From Enterobacter cloacae complex sp. R_G8 (lineage in GTDB: Bacteria > Pseudomonadota > Gammaproteobacteria > Enterobacterales > Enterobacteriaceae), in NCBI RefSeq assembly GCF_024599795.1, contig NZ_CP102246.1, positions 1,426,001-1,490,000 of the forward strand: a DNA stretch of 64,000 bases, in the 5' to 3' direction. Both the position numbers and the translations under genes were made by a program. Below, piece after piece: positions 36,122 to 45,643 of the stretch. The notes under the pieces are model-generated. The model ran no database searches and was not told the DNA's origin. It saw only the letters and a program-made list of their open reading frames with translations. Each line of letters begins with the position of its first letter. Positions within the stretch are counted from its first letter, which is position 1.

Positions 36122-36613
36122 ATGAGACTGACATCTAAAGGGCGTTATGCCGTAACCGCGATGCTGGACGTTGCGCTCAACTCCGAAGCGGGCCCGGTTC
36201 CGTTGGCTGATATTTCTGAACGACAAGGGATCTCCCTCTCTTATCTGGAACAGCTGTTCTCCAGACTGCGTAAAAATGGACTGGTTTCCAGCGTTCGTGG
36301 CCCAGGCGGCGGTTATCTGCTGGGTAAAGACGCGGGCAGTATTGCGGTTGGCGAAGTCATTAGTGCGGTTGACGAATCCGTTGACGCGACCCGTTGCCAG
36401 GGTAAAGGTGGCTGCCAGGGCGGCGATAAGTGCCTGACCCACGCGCTGTGGCGCGATCTGAGCGACCGCCTGACCGGCTTCCTGAACAACATCACCCTCG
36501 GTGAACTGGTGAATAACCAGGAAGTTCTGGATGTATCGGGCCGTCAGCACAGCCAGGAATCTCAACGCAGCACCCGCGCGCAGGACGCTATCGACGTTAA
36601 ATTACGCGCGTAA
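36122..36613 (+). CDS. iscR: Fe-S cluster regulator IscR
   Basis: Rrf2-family repressor of 163 residues that senses Fe-S cluster supply. Winged helix at about residues 1-70 ([52 protein letters not shown]); cluster ligands Cys92, Cys98 and Cys104 lie in [16 protein letters not shown]. First gene of iscRSUA-hscBA-fdx-iscX. Its own promoter carries two type-1 sites. Confidence 0.97.
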   Translation: MRLTSKGRYAVTAMLDVALNSEAGPVPLADISERQGISLSYLEQLFSRLRKNGLVSSVRGPGGGYLLGKDAGSIAVGEVISAVDESVDATRCQGKGGCQGGDKCLTHALWRDLSDRLTGFLNNITLGELVNNQEVLDVSGRQHSQESQRSTRAQDAIDVKLRA

Positions 36614-36730
36614 TAAAAAGATAAGTATTTCAGAATCAGGCCGGGGCGAAGCTGCCCCGTGTACTCGGTCGTACATCCAGCCGGTTGCCTGATTCCTTGC
36701 ATTGAAGCGATGTACGGAGTTTATAGAGCA
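36614..36730 (+). promoter_or_regulatory. iscR-iscS intergenic structured region
   Basis: The 117-base gap holds the stem GGGGC-GAAG-CTGCCCC (36643-36658) and the region preceding the iscS ribosome-binding site. In E. coli this gap is the RyhB target where the polycistron is split so that iscR persists while iscSUA decays; pairing with RyhB was not tested here. Confidence 0.45.
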
Positions 36731-37945
36731 ATGAAATTACCGATTTATCTCGACTACTCCGCAACCACGCCGGTGGACCCGCGTGTTGCCGAGAAAATGA
36801 TGCAGTGTCTGACCCTGGACGGAAACTTTGGTAACCCAGCTTCCCGTTCACACCGTTTTGGCTGGCATGCTGAAGAGGCGGTGGATATCGCCCGTAATCA
36901 GATTGCTGACCTGGTGGGTGCCGACCCGCGTGAGATTGTGTTCACCTCCGGTGCGACCGAATCCGATAACCTGGCGATCAAAGGTGCAGCCAACTTTTAT
37001 CAGAAAAAAGGCAAGCACATCATCACCAGCAAAACCGAACATAAAGCCGTGCTGGACACCTGCCGTCAGCTCGAGCGTGAAGGCTTTGAAGTCACTTATC
37101 TGGCGCCACAGAGCAACGGGATCATCGACCTGAAAGAGCTCGAAGCGGCCATGCGTGATGACACCATTCTGGTTTCCATCATGCACGTTAACAACGAAAT
37201 CGGCGTGGTGCAGGATATCGCGACCATCGGCGAAATGTGCCGTGCGCGCGGCATCATCTATCACGTTGATGCGACCCAGAGCGTGGGCAAACTGCCTATC
37301 GACCTGAGCCAGCTGAAAGTCGACCTGATGTCCTTCTCCGGCCACAAAATCTATGGCCCGAAAGGCATCGGCGCGCTGTACGTTCGTCGTAAACCACGTA
37401 TCCGCATTGAAGCGCAGATGCACGGTGGCGGACACGAGCGCGGCATGCGTTCCGGTACGCTGCCTGTTCACCAGATCGTGGGCATGGGCGAAGCTTACCG
37501 TATTGCGAAAGAAGAGATGGAAACCGAGATGGCGCGCCTGCGCACGCTCCGTAACCGTCTGTGGGACGGCGTGAAAGATATGGAAGAAGTGTATCTGAAC
37601 GGCGATCTCGAGCAGGGCGCACCCAACATCCTCAACGTGAGCTTCAACTATGTTGAAGGCGAATCGCTGATCATGGCGCTGAAAGACCTGGCGGTCTCTT
37701 CCGGTTCTGCCTGTACCTCTGCAAGCCTGGAGCCATCCTACGTGCTGCGCGCGCTGGGTATGACTGACGAGCTGGCACACAGCTCTATCCGTTTCTCTTT
37801 AGGTCGTTTCACTACCGAAGAAGAGATTGACTACACCATCAAGCTGGTTCGCAACTCCATCGGCCGTCTGCGCGACCTTTCTCCACTGTGGGAAATGTTC
37901 AAGCAGGGCGTGGATCTGAACAGCATTGAATGGTCACATCACTAA
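36731..37945 (+). CDS. iscS: Cysteine desulfurase IscS
   Basis: PLP enzyme that takes sulfur from cysteine for Fe-S clusters and tRNA thiolation. ATG 36731 gives 404 residues ([23 protein letters not shown]), equal to E. coli; an upstream frame extension is not needed. PLP Lys206 is in [13 protein letters not shown]; the persulfide Cys328 is on the loop [17 protein letters not shown]. Acts with IscU on the scaffold. Confidence 0.98.
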   Translation: MKLPIYLDYSATTPVDPRVAEKMMQCLTLDGNFGNPASRSHRFGWHAEEAVDIARNQIADLVGADPREIVFTSGATESDNLAIKGAANFYQKKGKHIITSKTEHKAVLDTCRQLEREGFEVTYLAPQSNGIIDLKELEAAMRDDTILVSIMHVNNEIGVVQDIATIGEMCRARGIIYHVDATQSVGKLPIDLSQLKVDLMSFSGHKIYGPKGIGALYVRRKPRIRIEAQMHGGGHERGMRSGTLPVHQIVGMGEAYRIAKEEMETEMARLRTLRNRLWDGVKDMEEVYLNGDLEQGAPNILNVSFNYVEGESLIMALKDLAVSSGSACTSASLEPSYVLRALGMTDELAHSSIRFSLGRFTTEEEIDYTIKLVRNSIGRLRDLSPLWEMFKQGVDLNSIEWSHH

Positions 37946-37969
37946 TCGGTACATAAGGAGAATTCAATC

Positions 37970-38356
37970 ATGGCATACAGCGAAAAAGTTATCGATCATT
38001 ACGAGAACCCGCGCAACGTTGGCTCTTTTGACAACAGCGACGAGAGCGTAGGTAGCGGTATGGTTGGCGCGCCAGCCTGTGGCGACGTGATGAAGTTGCA
38101 GATTAAAGTCAACAATGAAGGTATCATTGAAGACGCGCGCTTCAAGACCTACGGCTGCGGTTCTGCTATTGCGTCCAGCTCCCTGGTCACCGAGTGGGTG
38201 AAGGGCAAGTCTCTGGACGAAGCACAGGCAATCAAGAACACGGATATTGCTGAAGAACTCGAACTGCCACCGGTGAAAATTCACTGTTCTATTCTGGCAG
38301 AAGACGCGATCAAAGCCGCCATTGCGGATTACAAAAGCAAACGTGAAGCAAAATAA
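37970..38356 (+). CDS. iscU: Fe-S cluster scaffold IscU
   Basis: Scaffold of 128 residues on which [2Fe-2S] clusters are built. Cluster Cys37 (GAPACGDV), Cys63 (YGCGSA) and Cys106 (KIHCSI) and the HscA recognition motif LPPVK (residues 99-103) are all present. Good AAGGAG site upstream, 24 bases after iscS. Confidence 0.98.
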   Translation: MAYSEKVIDHYENPRNVGSFDNSDESVGSGMVGAPACGDVMKLQIKVNNEGIIEDARFKTYGCGSAIASSSLVTEWVKGKSLDEAQAIKNTDIAEELELPPVKIHCSILAEDAIKAAIADYKSKREAK

Positions 38357-38369
38357 TTGAGGTTTGAGT

Positions 38370-38693
38370 ATGTCGATTACCCTTAGCGACAGCGCTGCCG
38401 CGCGAGTAAGCTCTTTTCTGGCGAACCGTGGTAAAGGCTTTGGCCTGCGACTGGGCGTACGTACCTCCGGCTGTTCTGGTATGGCTTACGTACTGGAGTT
38501 TGTTGACGAACCAGCGTCTGATGACACTGTGTTTGAAGACAAGGGCGTGAAGGTGGTGGTCGATGGCAAAAGCCTGCAATTCCTCAACGGCACTCAGCTG
38601 GACTTTGTAAAAGAAGGCCTGAACGAAGGGTTCAAATTCACGAACCCGAACGTCAAAGACGAGTGTGGTTGCGGCGAAAGCTTCCACGTTTAA
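38370..38693 (+). CDS. iscA: Fe-S assembly protein IscA
   Basis: A-type carrier of 107 residues; ATG 38370 chosen over an in-frame TTG two codons before. Conserved Cys35 (TSGCSGMAY), Cys99 and Cys101 ([11 protein letters not shown]). Receives clusters from IscU and passes them to [4Fe-4S] targets. Confidence 0.98.
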   Translation: MSITLSDSAAARVSSFLANRGKGFGLRLGVRTSGCSGMAYVLEFVDEPASDDTVFEDKGVKVVVDGKSLQFLNGTQLDFVKEGLNEGFKFTNPNVKDECGCGESFHV

Positions 38694-38706
38694 TCGCGCG
38701 TCATCC

Positions 38707-38746
38707 GAAACCCCACCGTGGCTTTATCTGCTGCGCGTGGGGTTTC
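38707..38746 (+). terminator. Hairpin between iscA and hscB (attenuator-like)
   Basis: GAAACCCCAC (38707-38716) and GTGGGGTTTC (38737-38746) make a perfect 10-bp stem with a 20-base loop, followed by TTCT. Partial termination or mRNA processing here would lower hscBA-fdx-iscX relative to iscRSUA. Confidence 0.5.
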
Positions 38747-38773
38747 TTCTAACAGGCTACCCCTGAGATTGTT

Positions 38774-39289
38774 ATGGATTACTTCACTCTCTTCGGTTTA
38801 CCCGCTCAATACCCGATTGATCTCCAGGCGCTGACGATCCGTTTTCAGGACCTGCAGCGTCAGTATCATCCGGACAAATTCGCCAGCGGTACTCAGGCAG
38901 AACAACTGGCTGCGGTGTCGCAATCCGCGACCATTAACCAGGCCTGGCAGACGCTGCGCCATCCGCTGGCGCGTGCAGAATATCTGCTTTCGCTCCACGG
39001 CTTTGATCTGGCGAGCGAACAGCACACCGTACGCGACACGGCGTTTCTGATGGAACAGCTTACGCTTCGCGAAGAGCTGGATGAGATTGAACAGGCCAAA
39101 GACGAAGCGCGTCTGGAAAGTTTCATCACGCGCGTGAAGGGCATGTTCGATACCCGCCATCAGCAGATGGTGGAGCAACTGAACAACGAGACCTGGGACG
39201 TGGCGGCAGACACTGTGCGCAAACTCCGTTTTCTCGATAAACTGCGAAGCAGTGCTGAACAACTCGAAGAAAAGCTGCTCGATTTTTAA
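38774..39289 (+). CDS. hscB: Co-chaperone HscB
   Basis: J-domain protein of 171 residues that brings IscU to HscA. J domain at about 1-75 with the HPD loop in [12 protein letters not shown]-terminal three-helix bundle (about 85-171) binds IscU. Starts 80 bases after iscA, beyond the hairpin. Confidence 0.97.
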   Translation: MDYFTLFGLPAQYPIDLQALTIRFQDLQRQYHPDKFASGTQAEQLAAVSQSATINQAWQTLRHPLARAEYLLSLHGFDLASEQHTVRDTAFLMEQLTLREELDEIEQAKDEARLESFITRVKGMFDTRHQQMVEQLNNETWDVAADTVRKLRFLDKLRSSAEQLEEKLLDF

Positions 39290-39303
39290 TTTCGGAAGCA
39301 ATT

Positions 39304-41154
39304 ATGGCCTTATTACAAATTAGTGAGCCTGGCTTAAGTGCCGCACCGCACCAGCGCCGTCTGGCGGTGGGTATTGACCTGGGCACCACCAATTCCCTCG
39401 TGGCGACCGTGCGTAGCGGCCAGGCGGAGACGCTGGCTGACGAGCAGGGCCGCCATCTGCTGCCTTCCGTGGTCCACTACCAGCAGCAGGGCCACGCGGT
39501 GGGCTTTGATGCCCGCGCTAACGCCGCGCGCGATCCGGCGAATACCATCAGCTCCGTTAAGCGGATGATGGGCCGCTCGCTGGCCGATATTCAGACCCGC
39601 TACCCGCATCTGCCGTATCAGCTGCAGGCCAGTGAAAACGGCCTGCCGATGATTGCGACTGCGGCCGGTCTGCTGAACCCGATTCGTGTTTCCTCCGACA
39701 TCCTCAAAGCGCTGGCGGCGCGTGCGACCGCCACGCTCGGTGGCGATCTGGACGGCGTAGTCATTACCGTTCCGGCCTATTTTGACGACGCACAGCGTCA
39801 GGGCACCAAAGACGCCGCGCGTCTGGCGGGCCTGCACGTGCTGCGACTGCTGAACGAACCGACGGCGGCAGCGATTGCCTACGGCCTCGACTCCGGTCAG
39901 GAAGGGGTCATTGCAGTTTACGATCTTGGCGGCGGTACCTTTGATATCTCGATCCTGCGCTTAAGCCGCGGGGTGTTTGAAGTGCTGGCGACCGGCGGGG
40001 ATTCCGCGCTGGGCGGCGATGACTTCGACCATCTGCTGGCGGATTACATCCGCGAGCAGGCGGGCATCAGCGATCGCAGCGATGCGCGCATACAGCGTGA
40101 ACTACTGGATGCGGCTATCGAGGCCAAAATTGCGCTAAGCGATGCTGAGTCAGTCAGTGTGAACGTGGCGGGCTGGCAGGGTGAAATCGCCCGTAAACAG
40201 TTTAACGATCTGATCGCCCCCCTGGTGAAACGTACGCTGTTAGCCTGCCGTCGTGCGCTGAAAGATGCCGGTGTTGAGGCGAACGAGGTGCTGGAAGTGG
40301 TCATGGTGGGCGGTTCGACCCGCGTGCCGCTGGTGCGCGAGCGCGTGGGCGAATTCTTTGGCCGCACGCCGCTGACCTCCATTGACCCGGACAAAGTGGT
40401 TGCCGTGGGGGCCGCAATCCAGGCCGATATTCTGGTCGGCAACAAGCCGGACAGTGAAATGCTGCTGCTGGACGTTATCCCGCTTTCGCTGGGTTTAGAG
40501 ACCATGGGCGGCCTGGTGGAGAAAGTCATTCCGCGCAACACCACCATTCCGGTGGCACGTGCGCAGGAGTTTACCACCTTCAAAGACGGCCAGACCGCGA
40601 TGTCCATCCACGTGATGCAGGGCGAACGCGAACTGGTGCAGGACTGCCGTTCTCTGGCGCGCTTTGCGCTGCGGGGCATTCCGGCGCTGCCTGCGGGGGG
40701 GGCGCATATTCGCGTCACCTTCCAGGTGGATGCGGACGGCCTGCTGAGCGTCACGGCGATGGAAAAATCGACCGGTGTCGAATCGTCCATTCAGGTGAAG
40801 CCGTCCTACGGCCTGACCGATGGCGAAATCGCCTCCATGATTCAGGACTCAATGAGCTACGCCGAGCAGGATGTGAAGGCGCGTATGCTGGCCGAACAAA
40901 AAGTGGAAGCCGCACGCGTGCTGGAAAGCCTGAACGGCGCGCTCGCTGCCGATGCCGCGCTGTTAAGCGCCGCTGAGCGTCAGGTGATTGACGAGGCTGC
41001 TTCGCACTTAAGCGTGGTCGCCCAGGGCAATGATGCTGACGCAATAGAAGAAGCCATCAAAAACGTTGATAAACAAACCCAGGACTTTGCTGCTCGCCGC
41101 ATGGACAAATCTGTCCGCGTCGCGCTGAAAGGCCAGTCCGTGGACGAGGTTTAA
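39304..41154 (+). CDS. hscA: Fe-S assembly chaperone HscA
   Basis: Specialised Hsp70 of 616 residues. ATPase domain (about 20-400) with [13 protein letters not shown], the [16 protein letters not shown] phosphate loop and [12 protein letters not shown]; substrate-binding domain follows and recognises the LPPVK motif of IscU. Ends without the acidic EEVD-type tail of eukaryotic homologues, as usual. Two bases separate it from fdx. Confidence 0.98.
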   Translation: MALLQISEPGLSAAPHQRRLAVGIDLGTTNSLVATVRSGQAETLADEQGRHLLPSVVHYQQQGHAVGFDARANAARDPANTISSVKRMMGRSLADIQTRYPHLPYQLQASENGLPMIATAAGLLNPIRVSSDILKALAARATATLGGDLDGVVITVPAYFDDAQRQGTKDAARLAGLHVLRLLNEPTAAAIAYGLDSGQEGVIAVYDLGGGTFDISILRLSRGVFEVLATGGDSALGGDDFDHLLADYIREQAGISDRSDARIQRELLDAAIEAKIALSDAESVSVNVAGWQGEIARKQFNDLIAPLVKRTLLACRRALKDAGVEANEVLEVVMVGGSTRVPLVRERVGEFFGRTPLTSIDPDKVVAVGAAIQADILVGNKPDSEMLLLDVIPLSLGLETMGGLVEKVIPRNTTIPVARAQEFTTFKDGQTAMSIHVMQGERELVQDCRSLARFALRGIPALPAGGAHIRVTFQVDADGLLSVTAMEKSTGVESSIQVKPSYGLTDGEIASMIQDSMSYAEQDVKARMLAEQKVEAARVLESLNGALAADAALLSAAERQVIDEAASHLSVVAQGNDADAIEEAIKNVDKQTQDFAARRMDKSVRVALKGQSVDEV

Positions 41155-41155
41155 T

Positions 41156-41491
41156 ATGCCAAAGATTGTTATTTTGCCTCATGCGGACCTCTGTCCGGAT
41201 GGCGCTGTTCTGGAAGCGAAGACCGGTGAAACCATTCTCGATGTTGCCCTGCGTGCAGGTATCGAAGTGGAACACGCCTGTGAAAAATCCTGTGCCTGCA
41301 CAACGTGCCACTGCATCGTGCGTGAAGGTTTCGACTCGCTTGCCGAAAGCACTGAAGACGAAGACGACATGCTGGATAAAGCATGGGGTCTGGAGCCCGA
41401 CAGCCGCTTAAGCTGTCAGGCGGCGGTGACCGACGAAGATCTGGTCGTGGAATTCCCACGTTACACCATCAACCACGCACGCGAGCATTGA
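41156..41491 (+). CDS. fdx: Isc [2Fe-2S] ferredoxin
   Basis: Adrenodoxin-type ferredoxin of 111 residues that donates electrons in cluster assembly. Ligands Cys42, Cys48, Cys51 (within [12 protein letters not shown]) and Cys87 (RLSCQAAV) are all present. Confidence 0.98.
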   Translation: MPKIVILPHADLCPDGAVLEAKTGETILDVALRAGIEVEHACEKSCACTTCHCIVREGFDSLAESTEDEDDMLDKAWGLEPDSRLSCQAAVTDEDLVVEFPRYTINHAREH

Positions 41492-41492
41492 T

Positions 41493-41693
41493 ATGGGACT
41501 GAAGTGGACAGACAGCCGTGAAATCGGCGAAGCGCTCTACGACGCTAACCCGGATCTCGATCCAAAAACCGTACGCTTCACCGATATGCATCAGTGGATC
41601 TGCGATTTAGAGGATTTCGACGACGATCCCAACGCATCCAATGAAAAAATTCTGGAGGCGATTCTGTTAGTCTGGTTAGATGAAGCAGAGTAA
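41493..41693 (+). CDS. iscX: Fe-S assembly protein IscX
   Basis: Small acidic protein of 66 residues ([35 protein letters not shown]...), which binds IscS and iron and tunes cluster assembly. One base after fdx; last gene of the isc operon. Confidence 0.97.
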   Translation: MGLKWTDSREIGEALYDANPDLDPKTVRFTDMHQWICDLEDFDDDPNASNEKILEAILLVWLDEAE

Positions 41694-41700
41694 ATCACGT

Positions 41701-41726
41701 AACGGGCTGCCTTCAGGCGGCCCGTT
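41701..41726 (+). terminator. Hairpin after iscX
   Basis: AACGGGCTGCC (41701-41711) pairs with GGCGGCCCGTT (41716-41726), 11 bp with one wobble, loop TTCA. Only TTG follows, so termination is probably partial and pepB may be read through. Confidence 0.6.
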
Positions 41727-41746
41727 TGCTAATAAGGATAAATAAA

Positions 41747-43033
41747 ATGACCGAAGCGATGAAGATTACGCTCACTACGCAACCCGCCGATGCGCGTTGG
41801 GGCGAGAAAGCCACTTACAGTATCAACAACGACGGTATTACCCTGCACCTGACGGGCAACGACGATCTGGGTCTGATCCAGCGCGCCGCGCGCAAAATTG
41901 ATGGGCTCGGCATTAAGCATGTCTCTCTGGCAGGCGAGGGCTGGGACACCGACCGCAGCTGGGCGTACTGGGCTGGTTATAAAGGGCCGAAAGGCACCCG
42001 CAAAATTGAGTGGGCCAACCTTGATGAAGCCGGTCAAAAAGAGCTGGAAAGCCGCCTGACCATTATCGACTGGGTGCGTGACACCATCAACGCGCCGGCG
42101 GAAGAGCTGGGGCCGGAACAGCTGGCACAGCGCGCCGTTGACCTGTTGTGCGGCGTGGCTGGCGACAACATGTCTTACCGCATCACCAAAGGTGAAGACC
42201 TGCGCGAGCAGAACTACATGGGCATTCACACCGTGGGTCGTGGCTCTGAGCGTCCTCCGGTGCTGCTGGCGCTGGACTACAACCCAACCGGCGATAAAGA
42301 CGCGCCAGTGTTTGCCTGCCTGGTCGGGAAAGGTATCACCTTCGACACCGGTGGCTACAGCCTGAAGCAGAGCGCGTTCATGGACTCCATGAAATCCGAC
42401 ATGGGCGGGGCGGCAACCATCACCGGTGCGCTGGCGTTTGCAATTACCCGTGGCCTGAAAAAACGCGTGAAGCTGTACCTGTGCTGCGCTGACAACATGG
42501 TTAGTGGTAATGCCTTCAAGCTGGGCGACATCATTCGCTATCGCAACGGCAAAAATGTTGAAGTGATGAATACCGATGCCGAAGGCCGTCTGGTGCTGGC
42601 CGATGGTCTGATCGATGCTTCTGCCCAGAAGCCAGAGTTGATTATCGATATGGCCACCCTGACCGGCGCGGCAAAAACGGCGCTGGGTAACGACTACCAT
42701 GCGCTGTTCAGCTTTGACGACAAGCTGGCGGCCCGCCTGCTGGCAAGCGCTGCGGCAGAAAACGAACCGTTCTGGCGTCTGCCGCTGGCAGAGTTCCACC
42801 GCAGCCAGCTGCCGTCTAACTTTGCCGAACTGAATAACACCGCAAGCGCGGCGTACCCGGCGGGTGCCAGCACTGCAGCAGGCTTCCTGTCCCACTTCGT
42901 TGAGAACTATCACGAAGGCTGGCTGCATATCGACTGCTCCGCAACCTACCGTAAAGCGGCGGTTGAGCAGTGGTCTGCGGGCGCGACCGGCCTGGGCGTG
43001 CGTACCGTGGCGAACCTGCTGACGGCTGAGTAA
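41747..43033 (+). CDS. pepB: Peptidase B (leucyl aminopeptidase family M17)
   Basis: Mn-dependent broad-range aminopeptidase of 428 residues; ATG 41747 follows AAGGATA and gives the known start MTEAMKITL. Metal ligands sit in [16 protein letters not shown] (Lys, Asp), SDMGGAA and the signature [14 protein letters not shown] (Asp, Glu). Hexameric enzyme for peptide turnover. Confidence 0.97.
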   Translation: MTEAMKITLTTQPADARWGEKATYSINNDGITLHLTGNDDLGLIQRAARKIDGLGIKHVSLAGEGWDTDRSWAYWAGYKGPKGTRKIEWANLDEAGQKELESRLTIIDWVRDTINAPAEELGPEQLAQRAVDLLCGVAGDNMSYRITKGEDLREQNYMGIHTVGRGSERPPVLLALDYNPTGDKDAPVFACLVGKGITFDTGGYSLKQSAFMDSMKSDMGGAATITGALAFAITRGLKKRVKLYLCCADNMVSGNAFKLGDIIRYRNGKNVEVMNTDAEGRLVLADGLIDASAQKPELIIDMATLTGAAKTALGNDYHALFSFDDKLAARLLASAAAENEPFWRLPLAEFHRSQLPSNFAELNNTASAAYPAGASTAAGFLSHFVENYHEGWLHIDCSATYRKAAVEQWSAGATGLGVRTVANLLTAE

Positions 43034-43042
43034 TGCTTTTTG

Positions 43043-43119
43043 CCCTCACCCTAACCCTCTCCCACGGGGAGAGGGTTGGTTTGCTCCCTCTCCCTTGAGG
43101 GAGAGGGCCGGGGTGAGGG
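43043..43119. repeat. Short palindromic repeat, double copy (4a and 4b)
   Basis: CCCTCACCC (43043-43051), CCCTCTCCC/GGGAGAGGG hairpin, spacer, second CCCTCTCCC/GGGAGAGGG hairpin, then GGGTGAGGG (43111-43119): two units in inverted orientation that form one large palindrome in the pepB-sseB gap. Confidence 0.88.
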
Positions 43120-43143
43120 GGAAATTCGAGATCTGGAATTGTT

Positions 43144-43920
43144 ATGTCAGAAACCAAAAACGAATTAGAAACCCTGCTGGAACAGGCGGCGACCGAGCCC
43201 GCCCACCGTCCGGCATTTTTCCGCACGCTGCTGGAATCCACCGTCTGGGTGCCGGGCACCGCGGCGGAAGGTGAGCAGGTTGTTGAAGATAGCGCGCTGG
43301 ATCTGCTGCACTGGGAGAAAGACGACGGTACCTCAGTCATCCCGTTCTTTACCTCGCTGGAAGCACTGCAGAAAGCCGTTGAAGACGAACAGGCGTTCGT
43401 GGTGATGCCGGTGCGCACGCTGTTTGAAATGACGCTGGGCCAGACCCTGTTCCTTAACGCGAAACTGCCGACCGGGAAAGAGTTCACGCCGCGTGAAATC
43501 AGCCATCTGATTGGTGAAGAGGGTAACCCGCTCAGCACCCAGGAAGTGCTGGAAGGGGGCGAAACGCTGCTGCTCTCTGAAGTGGCCGAACCGCCAGCGC
43601 AGATGATCGATTCCCTGACCACGTTGTTCAAAACCCTGAAGCCGGTAAGACGCGCGTTCCTCTGTTCGATTAAAGAGCAAGCGGATGAACAGCCGGTACT
43701 GTTGATTGGTATTGAAGCTGACAGCGATATCGACGAGATCATCCAGGCGGCGGGCAGCGTGGCCACCGATACGTTGCCGGGCGATGAGCCAATTGATATC
43801 TGCCAGGTGAAGAATGGTGAGAAGGGCATCAGCCACTTTATTACCGAGCACATCACACCGTTCTATGAGCGTCGCTGGGGCGGCTTCCTGCGCGATCTCA
43901 AAACCAACCGCATCATCTGA
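43144..43920 (+). CDS. sseB: SseB protein (enhanced serine sensitivity)
   Basis: A 258-residue cytosolic protein with two SseB domains (about residues 10-130 and 135-255; the second with AFLCSIKEQADEQPVLLIGIEAD). Named because its overexpression changes serine sensitivity in E. coli; molecular role unknown. Convergent with the RpiR gene, with only 17 bases between. Confidence 0.94.
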   Translation: MSETKNELETLLEQAATEPAHRPAFFRTLLESTVWVPGTAAEGEQVVEDSALDLLHWEKDDGTSVIPFFTSLEALQKAVEDEQAFVVMPVRTLFEMTLGQTLFLNAKLPTGKEFTPREISHLIGEEGNPLSTQEVLEGGETLLLSEVAEPPAQMIDSLTTLFKTLKPVRRAFLCSIKEQADEQPVLLIGIEADSDIDEIIQAAGSVATDTLPGDEPIDICQVKNGEKGISHFITEHITPFYERRWGGFLRDLKTNRII

Positions 43921-43937
43921 TTACAGCGGGGTGACTG

Positions 43938-44708
43938 TCACCCCGTTGCTTCCAGCAGCAGTAAATCCATCAGCAGTACCAGATTCGATTCAAACGACGT
44001 CACCCCTGCGGCTTCCGCGGCGTAATGCACCGCCTCGTCATAGAGAGCGAAGTGCACGTCTGCCATACCCGCCAGCGTATTGGCCGAGGCGCGGGTAAAC
44101 GCGACAATCGTCATCCCGACGTTTTTGGCGATCCGCGCTTTATCCAGCACCTGCTCTGTTTCGCCGCTGCGCGAGACGGCAATAAATACCTGATAACGGG
44201 CGGCGTTGCTGAGGAAGATGTTCCGGCTGTCACCCGGCCCGGAGATAAACGCCGTTTTCCCCAGCACCTGCAGTTTTTTGGTCAGGTATTCGGCAAACAG
44301 ATAGGAAAACCCGGCACCGTAGAGAAAGAAGCTCTCTTTGTGACGCAGCAGGTCGGCAAACTGCAGACGCTTCTCATCGGTCACCCACTGGAATGTCTGC
44401 TGATAGTTGGCAATAAACTGGCTGAACAGCGCAGGCAACTGCGGAAGGGCGTTTCCTTGCTTCGTAATATGCGGCGTGTCGGTGAGGAGCTGTTTGCAGT
44501 GCCAGATAAACTCGCTAAACCCGCTGAACCCCAGCTTCTGACACAGCCGCATAATCGTCGCGGTAGAGACAAATGTCGCCTGCGCCAGTTCCCGCACCGT
44601 GATGTTACCCACCAGCAGCGGATGCTCCGTGAGGTGGGCGAGTACGCGATACTCTGCGCGGGTCAGCGATTCCCCGCGCGTTAACAGCGTGGCCAGGCGG
44701 TTATCCAT
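43938..44708 (-). CDS. RpiR-family transcriptional regulator (probable regulator of the adjoining alpha-glucoside genes)
   Basis: A 256-residue regulator with an RpiR helix-turn-helix (about residues 1-75; VRELAQATFVSTATIMRLCQKLGFSGFSEFI) and a SIS domain (about 105-235; FFLYGAGFSYLFAEYLTKKL and VFIAVSRSGETEQV). Its length and type match GlvR of Bacillus subtilis, the activator of a maltose-PTS/6-phospho-alpha-glucosidase operon. Its ATG shares one base with the sseA stop (TAATG), so it is translationally coupled to sseA, not to the sugar genes. In E. coli no such gene lies between sseA and sseB. Confidence 0.82.
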   Translation of the reverse strand: MDNRLATLLTRGESLTRAEYRVLAHLTEHPLLVGNITVRELAQATFVSTATIMRLCQKLGFSGFSEFIWHCKQLLTDTPHITKQGNALPQLPALFSQFIANYQQTFQWVTDEKRLQFADLLRHKESFFLYGAGFSYLFAEYLTKKLQVLGKTAFISGPGDSRNIFLSNAARYQVFIAVSRSGETEQVLDKARIAKNVGMTIVAFTRASANTLAGMADVHFALYDEAVHYAAEAAGVTSFESNLVLLMDLLLLEATG

Positions 44709-45553
44709 TATTTCGCGGGTTCAACCGGCAGATCGTCCCGCGCACCCCACTCACTCCAGGCGCCGTCGTACAGCGTGACATCGTTTACGCCGAGCGTGGC
44801 GAGCGCCAGGATCACCACGCAGGCCGTTACGCCGGAACCGCAGCTGGCAATAATCGGACGGTGTAAATCCACGCCCTGACGATCAAAAATCGCGCGTAGC
44901 TCATCGGTGGTTTTCAGCTCGCCCTCAAATACCAGATCGCCCCACGGCACGTTCAACGCCCCCGGAATATGACCACGCTTCAGTCCTGGACGTGGTTCAT
45001 CCGCTTCAGCGTTAAAACGCGGGGCTGGGCGGGCATCGACGATTTGGGCAGTGTTTTCATGGCTGACGACCAGCACGTCGGTCAGGCGTTTCACCACATT
45101 TGCGTCAAACGTCGCGTCAAAATCCCCCTCCGGCAGCGTCACGTCCCCCTGCTGCAGCGGCAGTTCGTCGCGCTTCCAGCCAGCCAGACCCCCCGCCAGA
45201 ATCGAGACCTTCTCGACGCCGAAGTTTTTCAGCATCCACCACGCGCGCGGTGCAGAGAAGAGGTTACCTTCATCATAAACAACGAGGTGTTTGTCTTTGC
45301 TGATGCCCAGCTCGCGCATCGCCACGGAGAAGGCTTCCGGGCGCGGTAGCATGTGCGGCAGAGGGGAGGTGTGATCGGAGAGGGCTTCGATATCAAAAAA
45401 TACCGCGCCCGGCAGGTGCCCTGCGCGGTATTCACCGGGAACGTCACGATGCTCCTGGCCCGGAGGAGCCATACGCGCGTCAATAATCTGCACTTCAGGA
45501 TCGTCGCCGTGCTCAATCAGCCAGTCGGCGGCGACAAAATATGAGGTGGACAT
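44708..45553 (-). CDS. sseA: 3-mercaptopyruvate sulfurtransferase SseA
   Basis: Two-domain rhodanese-fold enzyme of 281 residues; ATG at 45553 gives the E. coli start (MSTxxFVAADWLIEH). Catalytic loop CGSGVTACV near residue 238 is of the mercaptopyruvate type. Transfers sulfur to thiols and cyanide; involved in sulfide and oxidative-stress physiology. It lies between a GH4 gene and the RpiR regulator, separated from the former by a hairpin terminator. Confidence 0.96.
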   Translation of the reverse strand: MSTSYFVAADWLIEHGDDPEVQIIDARMAPPGQEHRDVPGEYRAGHLPGAVFFDIEALSDHTSPLPHMLPRPEAFSVAMRELGISKDKHLVVYDEGNLFSAPRAWWMLKNFGVEKVSILAGGLAGWKRDELPLQQGDVTLPEGDFDATFDANVVKRLTDVLVVSHENTAQIVDARPAPRFNAEADEPRPGLKRGHIPGALNVPWGDLVFEGELKTTDELRAIFDRQGVDLHRPIIASCGSGVTACVVILALATLGVNDVTLYDGAWSEWGARDDLPVEPAK

Positions 45554-45576
45554 GGGTTGCCTCCATTCTTTTCCGT

Positions 45577-45613
45577 AAAAAAGGATTGTCGGTGTTTTTT
45601 CTGACACCGACAA
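45577..45613 (-). terminator. Intrinsic terminator downstream of the GH4 gene (minus strand)
   Basis: On the minus strand TTGTCGGTGT (45613-45604 side) and ACACCGACAA form a 10-bp stem with an 8-base loop followed by TCC and six T. It stands between the GH4 stop (45644) and the sseA start (45553). Confidence 0.75.
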
Positions 45614-45643
45614 GCAAACCACGTTCAACTCGCGAGCAAGCCC

